From Verrucomicrobium spinosum DSM 4136 = JCM 18804 (GTDB lineage Bacteria > Verrucomicrobiota > Verrucomicrobiia > Verrucomicrobiales > Verrucomicrobiaceae): 64,000 nucleotides of DNA. A program made the position numbers and the translations under genes. Of this stretch, positions 1 to 7,109 are shown piece by piece (the first letter of the stretch is position 1; each line of letters starts with the position of its first letter). The notes beneath the pieces were generated by a model, which had not been told where the DNA came from, did not search any database, and saw only the letters and a program-made list of their open reading frames with translations. The stretch spans positions 6,543,105 through 6,607,104 of the forward strand of contig NZ_ABIZ01000001.1 in NCBI RefSeq assembly GCF_000172155.1, given 5' to 3'.

Positions 1-455
1 TTGAGGTCCGTGTAGAGCGCCGGTTGCTCATGCCATGTGGTGGGGACATCACTCTGGGCGACAAAAGGCCCGTCGGTCGGCACCCAGTTCATCCTCCTTG
101 CAGAGTACAGCTTGTAGTACTCCAGCGGGGCGCTGGAAGCGCTGGTGGTTGCGCCGGCTGCCACACCATAGGTGCGGATCATGCCCGGCTGGGATGCCCA
201 GGCGACGTTTGGCCCTCGGGTGGTCGCCGCCCGGACTTGAGCCATCACCACACTGGTGACCGTATCCACCAGCTCCCGGCTCCGGTTGCCAGCATCGGCA
301 TGGCGGGACGCCTTGGTCTCAGTGGTGACACTGCCAAAGAAGGCCAGGATCAGGGCGCTCAAAAGGACGAGGAAACTCAGAACGAGCACCAGGGCCATGC
401 CGCTGCGACGGTTCGGGAGATGCCTCCCCAAGCGGGATAAGAATCGGAAATGCAT
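1..455 (-). CDS. Verru_Chthon cassette protein A (partial, N-terminus only)
   Basis: The frame runs from an ATG at 455 to the window edge without a stop, so about 151 N-terminal residues are visible and the C-terminus lies outside. Residues about 20-40 form one hydrophobic segment (MALVLVLSFLVLLSALILAF) after a basic stretch, followed by T-E-T-K, as in PilX/GspK-like minor pseudopilins and the large A protein of the Verru_Chthon cassette. The start lies 22 bp after the stop of the C gene, so it is the last gene of a D-B-C-A operon. Assignment rests mainly on position plus this N-terminal signature. No strong Shine-Dalgarno is visible. The role of the cassette is not established; export or assembly of a pseudopilus-like structure is inferred. 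Confidence 0.75.
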   Translation of the reverse strand, partial: MHFRFLSRLGRHLPNRRSGMALVLVLSFLVLLSALILAFFGSVTTETKASRHADAGNRSRELVDTVTSVVMAQVRAATTRGPNVAWASQPGMIRTYGVAAGATTSASSAPLEYYKLYSARRMNWVPTDGPFVAQSDVPTTWHEQPALYTDL

Positions 456-477
456 GATGAAGGGGGGGCAAATTTCC

Positions 478-1500
478 TCAGTTGGATTCATCCTGGCTCC
501 ACTTCGCCCCCCGAAGGCTTACTTCGGTGCTGAAGATGCGGTAGTTCACCTTCATGGCGACGAGATTGTTCTCCAGAGTCTGGAGGTCGGCTTTTCTTTC
601 GTCCAGCCTGGCGTCGGTAAAGAGCGTTTCCAGCCCAAAGTCCGGCGCGGTGGCCCCCTTCTCAAGCATGGCTGCAGAGCTCTCATCGATGGCCACCATG
701 GTCACCTCCACCACCGGCGGGAGCTGGTGCAAACTGCTGCGCCCCGGCCCTTCCGCCGCCTGACCAGGTGTCACCGAATCATAGGCGTAGGCAGGGGCCA
801 GTCGTGAGCCGTCTGGATCCACTCTGGGATCCCCTGCCGGCCCCTGGCCCGGCAGTTTGGGCAGAAAGGTGAGGCAGATGATGTTGCTCGCAATCACATG
901 GGAGCGGGTGCCGCCTGCCACGGTCTGCAGCCATTGGGCCGGCGTGGAGTACACCTTGAGATCCTCTGTTGGCTCCATGAACTCCATCAGGCGGTAGCGG
1001 TAGCGTCCTGTGGCGGGCAGGTAGGCGGGACGGTCAGTGTCTTCACGAAACTCCAGGTAGTACCCCCAGGTGTTCACCAGATTCTCCAGCCCTGCATTCC
1101 CTGGAATCTCCGTGAAACCCAGCGGAGCCTGGAAGAACAGCCCGTGCGTAGGAAACTTGCTTGCTCCTCCAGACAGAAGCGTGGCCGCCGGCCCCGTTTG
1201 AAAACGGAGCTCAGACTGCCGCCCGTACCTGGCAGGGACGAAGGTCGCTGGATCAGAGGCCTTGCGTGAGGTGCCGTCCGCCGCGTAGTAGTCATAATAC
1301 GTGTTCAGCGTGGCCTGCGACAGGTTTCGAGTGATGGCTTCGAAGGCGTTGCGGGCCTCACGAAACTGGTTGGACTTCCCCGTCGTGTCCTTCCAGACAG
1401 CGCTGGTCTGCCCCGTGATGGTGACCAGCACAATCATGAGAATGGAGACGATGGTCATCGAGACCAGCAGTTCAAGGAGGGTGAAAGCGCGGGTTCTCAT
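478..1500 (-). CDS. Verru_Chthon cassette protein C (pseudopilin-like)
   Basis: A 340-residue protein that begins MRTRAFTLLELLVSMTIV, a type IV prepilin-type cleavage/methylation motif (FTLLELL, with Glu at +5 of the mature protein) directly followed by the hydrophobic helix. The remainder is a soluble globular domain. The start codon overlaps the stop of the B gene by 4 bp (ATGA), implying translational coupling. Its length and place between B and A match the C member of the Verrucomicrobium/Chthoniobacter four-gene cassette. By analogy with GspJ-like minor pseudopilins it should be processed by a prepilin peptidase and sit in the inner membrane. Its function in these bacteria is not known. 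Confidence 0.85.
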   Translation of the reverse strand: MRTRAFTLLELLVSMTIVSILMIVLVTITGQTSAVWKDTTGKSNQFREARNAFEAITRNLSQATLNTYYDYYAADGTSRKASDPATFVPARYGRQSELRFQTGPAATLLSGGASKFPTHGLFFQAPLGFTEIPGNAGLENLVNTWGYYLEFREDTDRPAYLPATGRYRYRLMEFMEPTEDLKVYSTPAQWLQTVAGGTRSHVIASNIICLTFLPKLPGQGPAGDPRVDPDGSRLAPAYAYDSVTPGQAAEGPGRSSLHQLPPVVEVTMVAIDESSAAMLEKGATAPDFGLETLFTDARLDERKADLQTLENNLVAMKVNYRIFSTEVSLRGAKWSQDESN

Positions 1501-2045
1501 CGGACACGAGCCACGTGGCTGTTGTAGGTGTAAAATACGAGACCGGGGGCGGGGTCCACCGTCTGCGCCAGTGGATCCGTTTCAGAAGCAGGCCTCAGTT
1601 TGATGGGACGATTGGAAGGATTGGTAACGACCTGCACCGTGATGGTGGCCAGGGAGGAGTTCGAGTTCGAGGAGGACGTGGCCGGCAGATGGCTGGAGGG
1701 AAGCACCCGCGTGTGCACATGGTAGATCGCATCGGAGGTGGAGGTGACTTCCACTCCCTGGTCATTGAAATAACGCCAGGGTTTCACGACAGGGCTGGCC
1801 CCTCCCCCGGAGGCTCCCACCAGAACGTCGTAATCCGTCTGAACGGCTTCATGAATCAACCGCTGCGCGATCTGTGATGACATCGTGACAGTCATCGAAT
1901 CCCGGAACATGGTCAGACCGGAAGGAAGCAGACTGAACAGCAAGATGATGCCAATGGCAGCAATACCGGAAGCGACGGCAACTTCCACAAGCGAGAAGCC
2001 ACCCTTGCCACCGGCCCTGCCGGTGGTGGTTGGTAGGTTTTTCAT
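1497..2045 (-). CDS. Verru_Chthon cassette protein B (pseudopilin-like)
   Basis: A 182-residue protein with a 16-residue leader ending in Gly and the prepilin motif GGFSLVEVAVASGIAAIGII near residues 16-35, then a small soluble domain. It resembles GspI/PilV-like minor pseudopilins. It overlaps gene C by 4 bp and follows gene D after a 17-bp gap. This is typical of the B member of the Verru_Chthon cassette. Cleavage would be expected after the Gly preceding Phe. No catalytic residues are expected; it is probably a structural subunit. Confidence 0.85.
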   Translation of the reverse strand: MKNLPTTTGRAGGKGGFSLVEVAVASGIAAIGIILLFSLLPSGLTMFRDSMTVTMSSQIAQRLIHEAVQTDYDVLVGASGGGASPVVKPWRYFNDQGVEVTSTSDAIYHVHTRVLPSSHLPATSSSNSNSSLATITVQVVTNPSNRPIKLRPASETDPLAQTVDPAPGLVFYTYNSHVARVR

Positions 2046-2062
2046 GAATTGAAGTCTGGGGG

Positions 2063-2716
2063 TTAGCCGGGCCGATAAAGTCGCAGGGAGCCGTTGTGCG
2101 GATCAATCTGCAAGGCGGCATGATTGGGGGGCGGTGATCCGCCCTCCCTCGATCCATGCAGAGTCAGAAACCAGCTGCCCGCCCCCAGGTCCGTGGATCC
2201 ATCAGGTCTAAACCGCAGGACATAAGCTTCATAGCTGGACCCAATGCCTCGTGGCAGGTCCCGCTTGGGATCGTCCGCGGTCCAGTTCGTCTTTTTCCGG
2301 GTCGGCCCTAGAAGCGACGAGAGCGCAGCCTCCTTGCTGATCAATACTCCGCCGGGCAGATGCTGCACAGCGGCCAGAGGCGTGGCTTTGACGTTGGTCT
2401 CGTCAAAAACCACCGATTCAAAAGCTGACACCTCTGGGGCGACAGCATCACCGCGATCCGCGCTGGCGAAGTCATAGAACCTCACTTCAACCATGCGGTT
2501 CCTCGTGATGGCCACCTGGCGGGCCAGACTGATCTCATCCACCACCATTTGCGTGCCCGTGGTGACTTGGTGCGCACTCAAAATCGAATTCGTCGCTGGC
2601 ACCGCCAGGGCTAGTAGCAGGCCGCAGATGGTAATGACGATCAACAGCTCAATCAGCGTGAAGGCCGCTGATGAGGCGACCCATCGGGCATGAAGACGTG
2701 GGGGACGTAGATTCAT
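2063..2716 (-). CDS. Verru_Chthon cassette protein D (GspH-like pseudopilin)
   Basis: A 217-residue protein with a basic leader and the prepilin motif AAFTLIELLIVITICGLLLA near residues 18-37. The following segment (DEISLARQVAITRNRMVEVRF) resembles the GspH/FimT fold, where an A-R-x-x-A-I-x-R-x motif precedes the beta-rich domain. It is the first gene of the D-B-C-A set. A TTGACA box is visible on the minus strand at 2807-2812, about 90 bp upstream, but no convincing -10 box. That box abuts the target duplication of the IS4 element at 2821, so the insertion sits right at the edge of the operon's control region. Confidence 0.85.
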   Translation of the reverse strand: MNLRPPRLHARWVASSAAFTLIELLIVITICGLLLALAVPATNSILSAHQVTTGTQMVVDEISLARQVAITRNRMVEVRFYDFASADRGDAVAPEVSAFESVVFDETNVKATPLAAVQHLPGGVLISKEAALSSLLGPTRKKTNWTADDPKRDLPRGIGSSYEAYVLRFRPDGSTDLGAGSWFLTLHGSREGGSPPPNHAALQIDPHNGSLRLYRPG

Positions 2717-2927
2717 GAACTGCTATCTCCCCTGCCCGTGTTTGGCGTCGGCATGACACCCATCCGTTGCAGGATCCTACACAAGTCTCGTCAAAACTCT
2801 AGAAACTGTCAATACCATGTCACAGTCATCCCATAGCCCTGCAAAAGCAGCGCCAGAGGCTTGAGTTGGTGATGTTTTGAAGTGCCTTTTGCGAAAGTGA
2901 TTTCTCAAACGGGGCGGTCCTGCTCCG

Positions 2928-4181
2928 TTATGCGACGCCTGCTGTCCCATAGACGGGGGGCTCCAGCCCAGGCAGATACACGCTTTGCGGGCTGGCTCGC
3001 ATCTTCCATGGACCGCCTGCTGTCCCATAGAACGCCAGCAATCTGAGCAGATCCACCCGGCTCCAAGTCACCCCTCGGATCATCGTGAAGAGGCGGGTGA
3101 AGCTGTGCGGCCAGCCCGATACTTGTGCCAGGAACCGCAGCAGCACATAGAGCAACAGGGCCGCCCAGAGCTGCCAGCGGATCGCGTTTTTGCTATGTCC
3201 CAAAAAATCACAGATGCAGAGCGTTTGCTTGATCTGCTTGAAGAACACTTCAATGCCCCAGCGGCTCTGGTAGAGTTCTCCTACCGTGCTGGCGGCCCAT
3301 TCTGTCTGGTTGGTGATAAAGGCCATGCGCACTTCCTTGCCGTCAAGCTCCACGAGCATCTCCACCCGGCGCAGCGGGCCGGGATGTTGCGAAAGGCTCC
3401 TGGCTCCTTTGAGCACAATGAGGTCATCGCGCAGCACCTTGCCTTGCGGCCGTGCCTGGAGCTTGCGCGTCACCCGGTAGCTCATGTTGTCCTTGGCACG
3501 GGTGACCCAGAAGATGCCCCGCCCGGTCAACTCCCAGAGGTGGGCAAAGTTGATGTAAGCCTTGTCAAACAAGGCAATTTCCCCGTCTTTGAGGCTGGCA
3601 CAAAGCGCGCGGGAGCGCGAGTCATCATGATGAGAGGCTTCTTCGATGATGGCAAAGGCTGGCAGGAAGGTTTGCAGGTTGAGACGCAAATGGAGCTTGG
3701 CCGCCGCCTTGCGCTGCCGGTGCTTGGCCCAACTCATACAGTTGGCCACCAGGGCGATGGTGCTGGAGTCGATGGCGTAGATGGCCCGTCTAAACCGCCG
3801 GGGCAGTCCTTCATAGCGCAGGCCAAACCCGGGGTGCCGATGCTGGAGATGATCCAACATCTTCCAAAAGAGGGTCTCCATCAGGTCGCTGTCCCGATTC
3901 TTATTGGCATGGGACAGGGTGTTGCGGGCTGGCGGTGTCGCTCCGCGGATGGCAGCGAGGGCCCCGGCATGATGCCTCAAGCTGTCGCACACATCGTTGA
4001 GACTGATGGAGTGTGTCAGTTGCGCGTAGAGCAGGCTGACCACGTGACTCCAGGAACTGAAGGTGCGCGGCTGGCTGCCGTGGTGGTGTTGAGCGCAGAG
4101 GTTCGCGACCAAGTGCCCGGGAATGAGCTTGCAAAGCTGCCCCAGAACGCTTCCAATGACTTTGGCTGGTTTGAATTTCAT
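2928..4181 (-). CDS. IS4-family DDE transposase
   Basis: A 417-residue transposase. The DDE triad is readable as Asp138 (AIYAIDSSTIALV), Asp206 (EIALFDKAYINF) and Glu311 in YQSRWGIEVFFKQIK. The latter also satisfies the IS4 signature Y-(2)-R-(3)-E-(6)-K (Tyr304, Arg307, Glu311, Lys318). An N-terminal DUF4372-like region (residues about 1-75) precedes the RNase H-like fold. The last 30 residues contain YGTAG twice, encoded by the subterminal 18-bp repeats. The start codon is preceded by a perfect hairpin that hides the probable ribosome-binding site. All catalytic residues are present and there is no frameshift, so the enzyme is probably active. Confidence 0.92.
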   Translation of the reverse strand: MKFKPAKVIGSVLGQLCKLIPGHLVANLCAQHHHGSQPRTFSSWSHVVSLLYAQLTHSISLNDVCDSLRHHAGALAAIRGATPPARNTLSHANKNRDSDLMETLFWKMLDHLQHRHPGFGLRYEGLPRRFRRAIYAIDSSTIALVANCMSWAKHRQRKAAAKLHLRLNLQTFLPAFAIIEEASHHDDSRSRALCASLKDGEIALFDKAYINFAHLWELTGRGIFWVTRAKDNMSYRVTRKLQARPQGKVLRDDLIVLKGARSLSQHPGPLRRVEMLVELDGKEVRMAFITNQTEWAASTVGELYQSRWGIEVFFKQIKQTLCICDFLGHSKNAIRWQLWAALLLYVLLRFLAQVSGWPHSFTRLFTMIRGVTWSRVDLLRLLAFYGTAGGPWKMRASPQSVYLPGLEPPVYGTAGVA

Positions 4182-4185
4182 CTCA

Positions 4186-4209
4186 GGCCTACCCTGTGTG
4201 GGGTAGGCC
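4186..4209 (-). promoter_or_regulatory. Hairpin over the transposase ribosome-binding site
   Basis: GGCCTACCC (4186-4194) and GGGTAGGCC (4201-4209) form a perfect 9-bp stem with a 6-nt loop, ending 4 bp upstream of the transposase ATG (4181). On the minus strand the purine-rich AGGGTAGG that could act as Shine-Dalgarno lies in the arm nearest the start. Such stem-loops are known in other IS elements (for example IS10 and IS50) to block translation from read-through transcripts. That role here is inferred from position. Confidence 0.6.
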
Positions 4210-4342
4210 GCCAGTCACCTTTTTGTTTCGCTGTGGGACGGCTGTGATACCATGTATATTATCTTTCGAACGGAAAGGATTGCTCCTCGAACCTGGCATT
4301 TGACTTAGTTGCTCTACGCAAATGCTTTAGTATTTAGCCGAA

Positions 4343-4519
4343 ATGAAACTAATGGAGTTGCCCTCCGAAGAATTGAGAGAAGGAGTGCCCTGGGGTCAGT
4401 TCAATGGGGCTTGGGAAGATCCCTCAACTGCAGCCCTGCTTTCTTCTCTGCATCCCACGAGAACTTTTCAGTCAATGCCCGGGGAAACTCCCACGGTGAT
4501 TTGTCGTCTGCGTAGATGA
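4343..4519 (+). other. Short ORF, possible truncated 5' gene fragment fused to antisense esterase tail
   Basis: A 58-codon frame opens MKLMELPSEELREGVPWGQF and has protein-like composition for its first 20 or so residues. It then runs, from 4406, antisense through the duplicated esterase tail, so the last 35 residues are meaningless. It may be the start of a gene truncated by the rearrangement that placed the esterase tail here. No ribosome-binding site is obvious and I do not recognise the family. Confidence 0.25.
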
Positions 4520-4520
4520 T
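4406..4520 (-). pseudogene. Duplicated 3' end of the AXE1-like esterase gene
   Basis: These 115 bp match 25637-25751 with three substitutions (about 97% identity) and encode the last residues of the esterase, ...YADDKSPWEFPRALTEKF... to QLRDLPKP, with the natural stop. Similarity ends abruptly at both sides. It is a detached gene tail without a promoter or active-site residues. It is fused in frame, at its upstream side, to an IS66 OrfA-like fragment. Confidence 0.85.
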
Positions 4521-4640
4521 TGCCATCACCACCACAAAGCGCGGCGGTCGCCGGGATGAAACGGCTGTGCCCGGTCTGAGGTGGTTTTGCTTGTGCACCC
4601 AGCCCATGAAGGTTTGATAGTGCACGCCAGCCAGCGCGGC
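4521..4640 (-). pseudogene. IS66 OrfA-like remnant
   Basis: The minus-strand frame reads AALAGVHYQTFMGWVHKQNH and continues in frame into the esterase tail. The pattern A-G-(V/I)-x-Y-Q-T-(F/L)-x-x-W resembles the C-terminal half of IS66 OrfA (compare SAGIKYQTLVSWRRQ in the OrfA at 8333). It is therefore a remnant of a different IS66-type element, truncated on one side at the IS66 end at 4641 and on the other at the esterase fragment. Confidence 0.5.
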
Positions 4641-5044
4641 GTAAGCGTCAAGCCGATCCCCGTCTGATGTCGCTATGAAGCGTTATCACCATCAGTCATA
4701 GCTGAGGGGTATGACTCATAGTGATCCTTCTTCCATAGCGTCAGCTCCACTCAAGCGTGATGTCAGGTCCAGGGTGCGCAGCACCCCGGCACAACGACAC
4801 GCCGCGCTGGAGGCCTATGCCCGCTCAGGCCTGAGCGGGCCCCAGTTCGCCAGATCTGCTGGCATCAAGTACCAAACGCTGGTCTCCTGGCGCAGGCAGG
4901 CCAAAATCTCCACCTGCATTGCCACTCAGGCTGCCTCCCCTCCCATCGTGGCGTTTCTGGAGGCCGTCCCCATCTCCCCACTGCCTTCGACACGCCTGGA
5001 TCTTCTGCTGCCCGGCACCGCCCGCCTGCACCTGTCCTGCTCCT
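4641..5044 (+). mobile_element. Truncated left end of an IS66-family element
   Basis: Starts with the terminal sequence GTAAGCGTCAAGCCGATCCC and is identical to 8263-8666 over 404 bp except for one base seen at 4929 (T versus A). Identity stops abruptly at 5044. It contains the start of tnpA (ATG at 4711), which then runs out of frame-related homology and stops at 5082. The tnpB and tnpC genes are absent. Confidence 0.88.
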
Positions 5045-5082
5045 TAATGCGCAAAGACAGGCTATACGCAAATCCAGAATGA
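4711..5082 (+). pseudogene. tnpA: IS66 tnpA (orfA), truncated
   Basis: The first 111 residues are identical to the complete OrfA at 8333 (SAGIKYQTLVSWRRQAKI region included). From codon 112 the frame enters unrelated DNA and ends after a short tail, so the last part of the 135-residue OrfA is replaced. Without TnpB and TnpC it cannot mobilise the element by itself. Confidence 0.8.
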
Positions 5083-5294
5083 GAATATCGCAATCCAAAT
5101 GCTCATTCGAGGCACACCTCCAATCTCTGCCCCATTTCAGACCCCTTCGGCGGGATTACCCACGGCATTCCGGACAGCAAATCAGCACTCTTCCTGGATG
5201 CGAGTCCACACAGATTCACCAGGGTCTCAATGCTCCTTGGCCCCCTATTCCCGTTTGTACCGGCCACCCTGCTTTGCGGCACCCCTGATTGCCC

Positions 5295-6350
5295 TCACAC
5301 CACCCCGACTCTCGGCGCTCGAAAGGCAAACATTCCGGCAAAACTTCCGCCCTTCATGGGGCGGGCACCTCGTTGGCGGCGGGCATCAAATTGTTCACGG
5401 CGCGCCTCAAAGAACTCATCCACAAACCCCCGGCTTCCCAAGGCCACACCTAGCGTGAAGTACGTCACCCGATGACGCAGCGTCTCCGCGAGCGTCAGCT
5501 TGCCGTCTTCCTCGCGCACCTGCTCCACCACCTCGCACTTGATCCCCTTGCGCAGCACCTGGCTGTCGGAACCGTGACCGTCCCGAACCTCCTCCCCCTG
5601 GCCAAAGAGCCATACCCGGTAGCCGGAAAGCACTCGATCCGCACTCGGGATCCGTTGTGACCCTCCCGTCTGATTCTGCTCATGCAGCCGATGCTCATTG
5701 GTGATCGTGTACAAGGCTGACAACGCCTTGCGCCCCCCCGCCACCGCCTCCGCATAGCTGCACCACCGGTAGTCCTTGGGGTCCTGCACCAGTCCGGCCC
5801 GCACCGGGTTGAGGTCAATGTAGGCACTCATCACCGAGAGCGTAGCGAGCTCACCTTCCAGCAGCACACTGGTGAACCGCTCCTCCCAGAGAGTGCCCTT
5901 GCGATTCTCCCTCTTGTTGAACCACAGGCTGAAGCGCTGTTTGAGCTCCTTCATGAACTGGCTCACATCCCACATCCGCCCCAGGTATCTCTCCTTGAGT
6001 TCCTCGGCCGCCGCGTCATGCCCCTGGCTGCGCAAGGTTTCCAGCGTCTCCTTGAGCATCCGCACCGCCGGTTTGGAATAGATCAACGCCACCTGCTTGA
6101 GCAACCAAGCATCCGAATACACCGCCCCTTCAGGCCGCTTCTTCACCTCCACCATGATGTGGAAGTGGTTGGACATCACGCAATAGGACAACACCCGCAC
6201 CTGGCAGAACCCCTCATAGGCCCGCATGAGCCGCACAAACTGCTCCTTCTCCTCCGGTCCAAACGCCAACCGCCGCTCCACCACCCTGGAAATGCAGTGG
6301 TAGTACGCAACCGGAACCATCGGATCGGCAAAATATCGAGGCGAGGCCAT
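5295..6350 (-). CDS. RAYT-type (IS200-like, Y1/HUH) transposase with C-terminal extension
   Basis: A 351-residue protein with the HUH motif at residues 62-64 (YCVMSNHFHIMVEV) and the downstream FMKELKQRFSLWFNKR...GTLWEERF block of REP-associated tyrosine transposases. These are single-strand DNA processing enzymes related to IS200/IS605. Where many relatives have Tyr (RRY-x-x-WFN) this protein has Phe, so the nucleophile is either another Tyr or missing. Residues about 210-351 form the extra domain often seen in the long Verrucomicrobia/Planctomycetes subgroup (TLAETLRHRVTYFTLG). The gene lies between an IS66-type left end (4641) and an IS66-type right end (6565). Dyad repeats lie at 6490-6526 and 6566-6649, upstream of its start. 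Confidence 0.85.
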   Translation of the reverse strand: MASPRYFADPMVPVAYYHCISRVVERRLAFGPEEKEQFVRLMRAYEGFCQVRVLSYCVMSNHFHIMVEVKKRPEGAVYSDAWLLKQVALIYSKPAVRMLKETLETLRSQGHDAAAEELKERYLGRMWDVSQFMKELKQRFSLWFNKRENRKGTLWEERFTSVLLEGELATLSVMSAYIDLNPVRAGLVQDPKDYRWCSYAEAVAGGRKALSALYTITNEHRLHEQNQTGGSQRIPSADRVLSGYRVWLFGQGEEVRDGHGSDSQVLRKGIKCEVVEQVREEDGKLTLAETLRHRVTYFTLGVALGSRGFVDEFFEARREQFDARRQRGARPMKGGSFAGMFAFRAPRVGVV

Positions 6351-6407
6351 GAGGTCCCCATCGCATTAAAAGACTGCGCAGTCAACTTCCTTCTCCCGTA
6401 ATAGCCT

Positions 6408-6526
6408 GTCTCTTCGTACTGTCTCTTCGTACTGCCGGGGTGCGCACGCGCCCCAGCCCGTCCTGCTTCAATACCAATGACGTCGTATTCATAGACGTCA
6501 TACCTTTTCAAACCTCGACGTCTATG
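6408..6526. repeat. Cluster of short repeats upstream of the RAYT gene
   Basis: Three structures sit within 120 bp. A 13-bp tandem duplication GTCTCTTCGTACT lies at 6408-6420 and 6421-6433. A GC-rich hairpin GGGGTGCG/CGCGCCCC lies at 6437-6454. A perfect 10-bp inverted repeat CATAGACGTC/GACGTCTATG lies at 6490-6499 and 6517-6526. RAYT genes are commonly flanked by such palindromes, but no match to a known REP consensus can be claimed. Confidence 0.5.
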
Positions 6527-6545
6527 ATGCCTGCATGGTCATAGG

Positions 6546-6565
6546 GCGCTGGGCGTGACGCTTAC
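6546..6565 (-). mobile_element. IS66-type right terminal repeat
   Basis: Read inward on the minus strand the sequence is GTAAGCGTCACGCCCAGCGC, matching the left end GTAAGCGTCAAGCCGATCCC at 16 of 20 positions, including the first ten. Together with the left end at 4641 it would bound a 1925-bp element that contains the truncated tnpA and the RAYT gene. No direct target duplication is visible (AGCGCGGC before 4641, TGTTTTGG after 6565). Confidence 0.7.
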
Positions 6566-6649
6566 TGTTTTGGAGCCCAAATTGTCGAAAGCAGCCCGTT
6601 GGCACGGCCTGCTATGGGTTGTCACGCTTCAGTCTGTTGGCACAGACTG
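6566..6649. repeat. Dyad repeat with TTGGCA loop (copy a plus an extra hairpin)
   Basis: 6566-6625 is about 85% identical to 12828-12886. It contains a hairpin at 6591-6612 (GCAGCCCG, loop TTGGCA, CGGCCTGC). A second hairpin at 6630-6649 has a different but perfectly paired stem, CAGTCTG/CAGACTG, around the same TTGGCA loop. The repeat starts one base after the IS66-type right end and ends 20 bp from the stop of the probable immunity gene at 6670. Confidence 0.8.
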
Positions 6650-6669
6650 CGATGAGCACGTCCCATTTA

Positions 6670-7107
6670 CTAAATTCGAAGGGCTTGCTTCCAAGGTTGC
6701 ATAAGACCTTGATCTAACATGCGATCCATAGATCCATCACGCACTCCTCCCACAACCGTTCCATCAAGTTGCAACTGAAATGACATACCAAAGTCACGGC
6801 TAAGTCTACAAAGTTCGCTTACCACTTCTTCTACCTCCTGATAGTGGGCACGATCAGTTTCCAAGGGGAGCTTCGCGCCCCATGGCGGCAATGCAGAGTA
6901 GACTTCAAAAGACCCACCGTGCATGGTAGCACTCGGCGATGCTCCGGAAACTTCGTCCTCAAAGTAAGATGGCTCTTGAATAGTCCAAGACCGTCTCGCG
7001 GCCACAGATGCAATCCCTCGCTTAAGCGCATCAATTAGTTTTGGAGTTGGATCGTTCCTGAGCAAAAAAATGAACTGCTGTTTGGGATGATTTCGGGTGA
7101 TCGTCAT
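6670..7107 (-). CDS. Probable immunity protein of the truncated RHS toxin
   Basis: A 145-residue acidic, cytoplasmic-looking protein without signal peptide or membrane segment, and not a family I recognise. It begins 2 bp after the TAG (7110-7112) that ends the RHS toxin frame. This spacing is typical of polymorphic toxin/immunity pairs, where the immunity gene directly follows the toxin tip. Base composition is more AT-rich than the surrounding housekeeping genes, as is usual for swapped RHS tips. The function is inferred from context only. Confidence 0.55.
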   Translation of the reverse strand: MTITRNHPKQQFIFLLRNDPTPKLIDALKRGIASVAARRSWTIQEPSYFEDEVSGASPSATMHGGSFEVYSALPPWGAKLPLETDRAHYQEVEEVVSELCRLSRDFGMSFQLQLDGTVVGGVRDGSMDRMLDQGLMQPWKQALRI

Positions 7108-7109
7108 AT

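Larger units (their letters stand above)
2821..4246. mobile_element. IS4-family insertion sequence, apparently intact
   Basis: Boundaries come from terminal inverted repeats CACAGTCATCCCATAGC (2821-2837) and, read inward from the right end, CACAGCCGTCCCACAGC (4246-4230), matching at 14 of 17 positions. The 9-bp sequence ATACCATGT lies immediately outside both ends (2812-2820 and 4247-4255) and is a target-site duplication. The 1426-bp element carries one transposase gene on the minus strand. Two further 18-bp copies of CGCCTGCTGTCCCATAGA lie just inside the left end (2936-2953, 3014-3031). They share TCCCATAG with the terminus and may be subterminal transposase-binding sites. The preserved target duplication and open transposase frame suggest a recent insertion. 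Confidence 0.9.

Noticed and set aside
2936..2953. Left end of the IS4 element at the CGCCTGCTGTCCCATAGA repeat
   Set aside because: The true end is at 2821, where the match to the right end is better (14 of 17) and a 9-bp target duplication is present. It also leaves the transposase stop inside the element.
2985..4247. 420-codon plus-strand frame opposite the IS4 transposase
   Set aside because: The minus-strand frame has the complete DDE and YREK motifs; the plus frame is a mirror of its codon bias with no recognisable domain.
6408..6649. CRISPR array near the RAYT gene
   Set aside because: The repeats are few, of different types, and palindromic without regular unique spacers; no cas genes are present.
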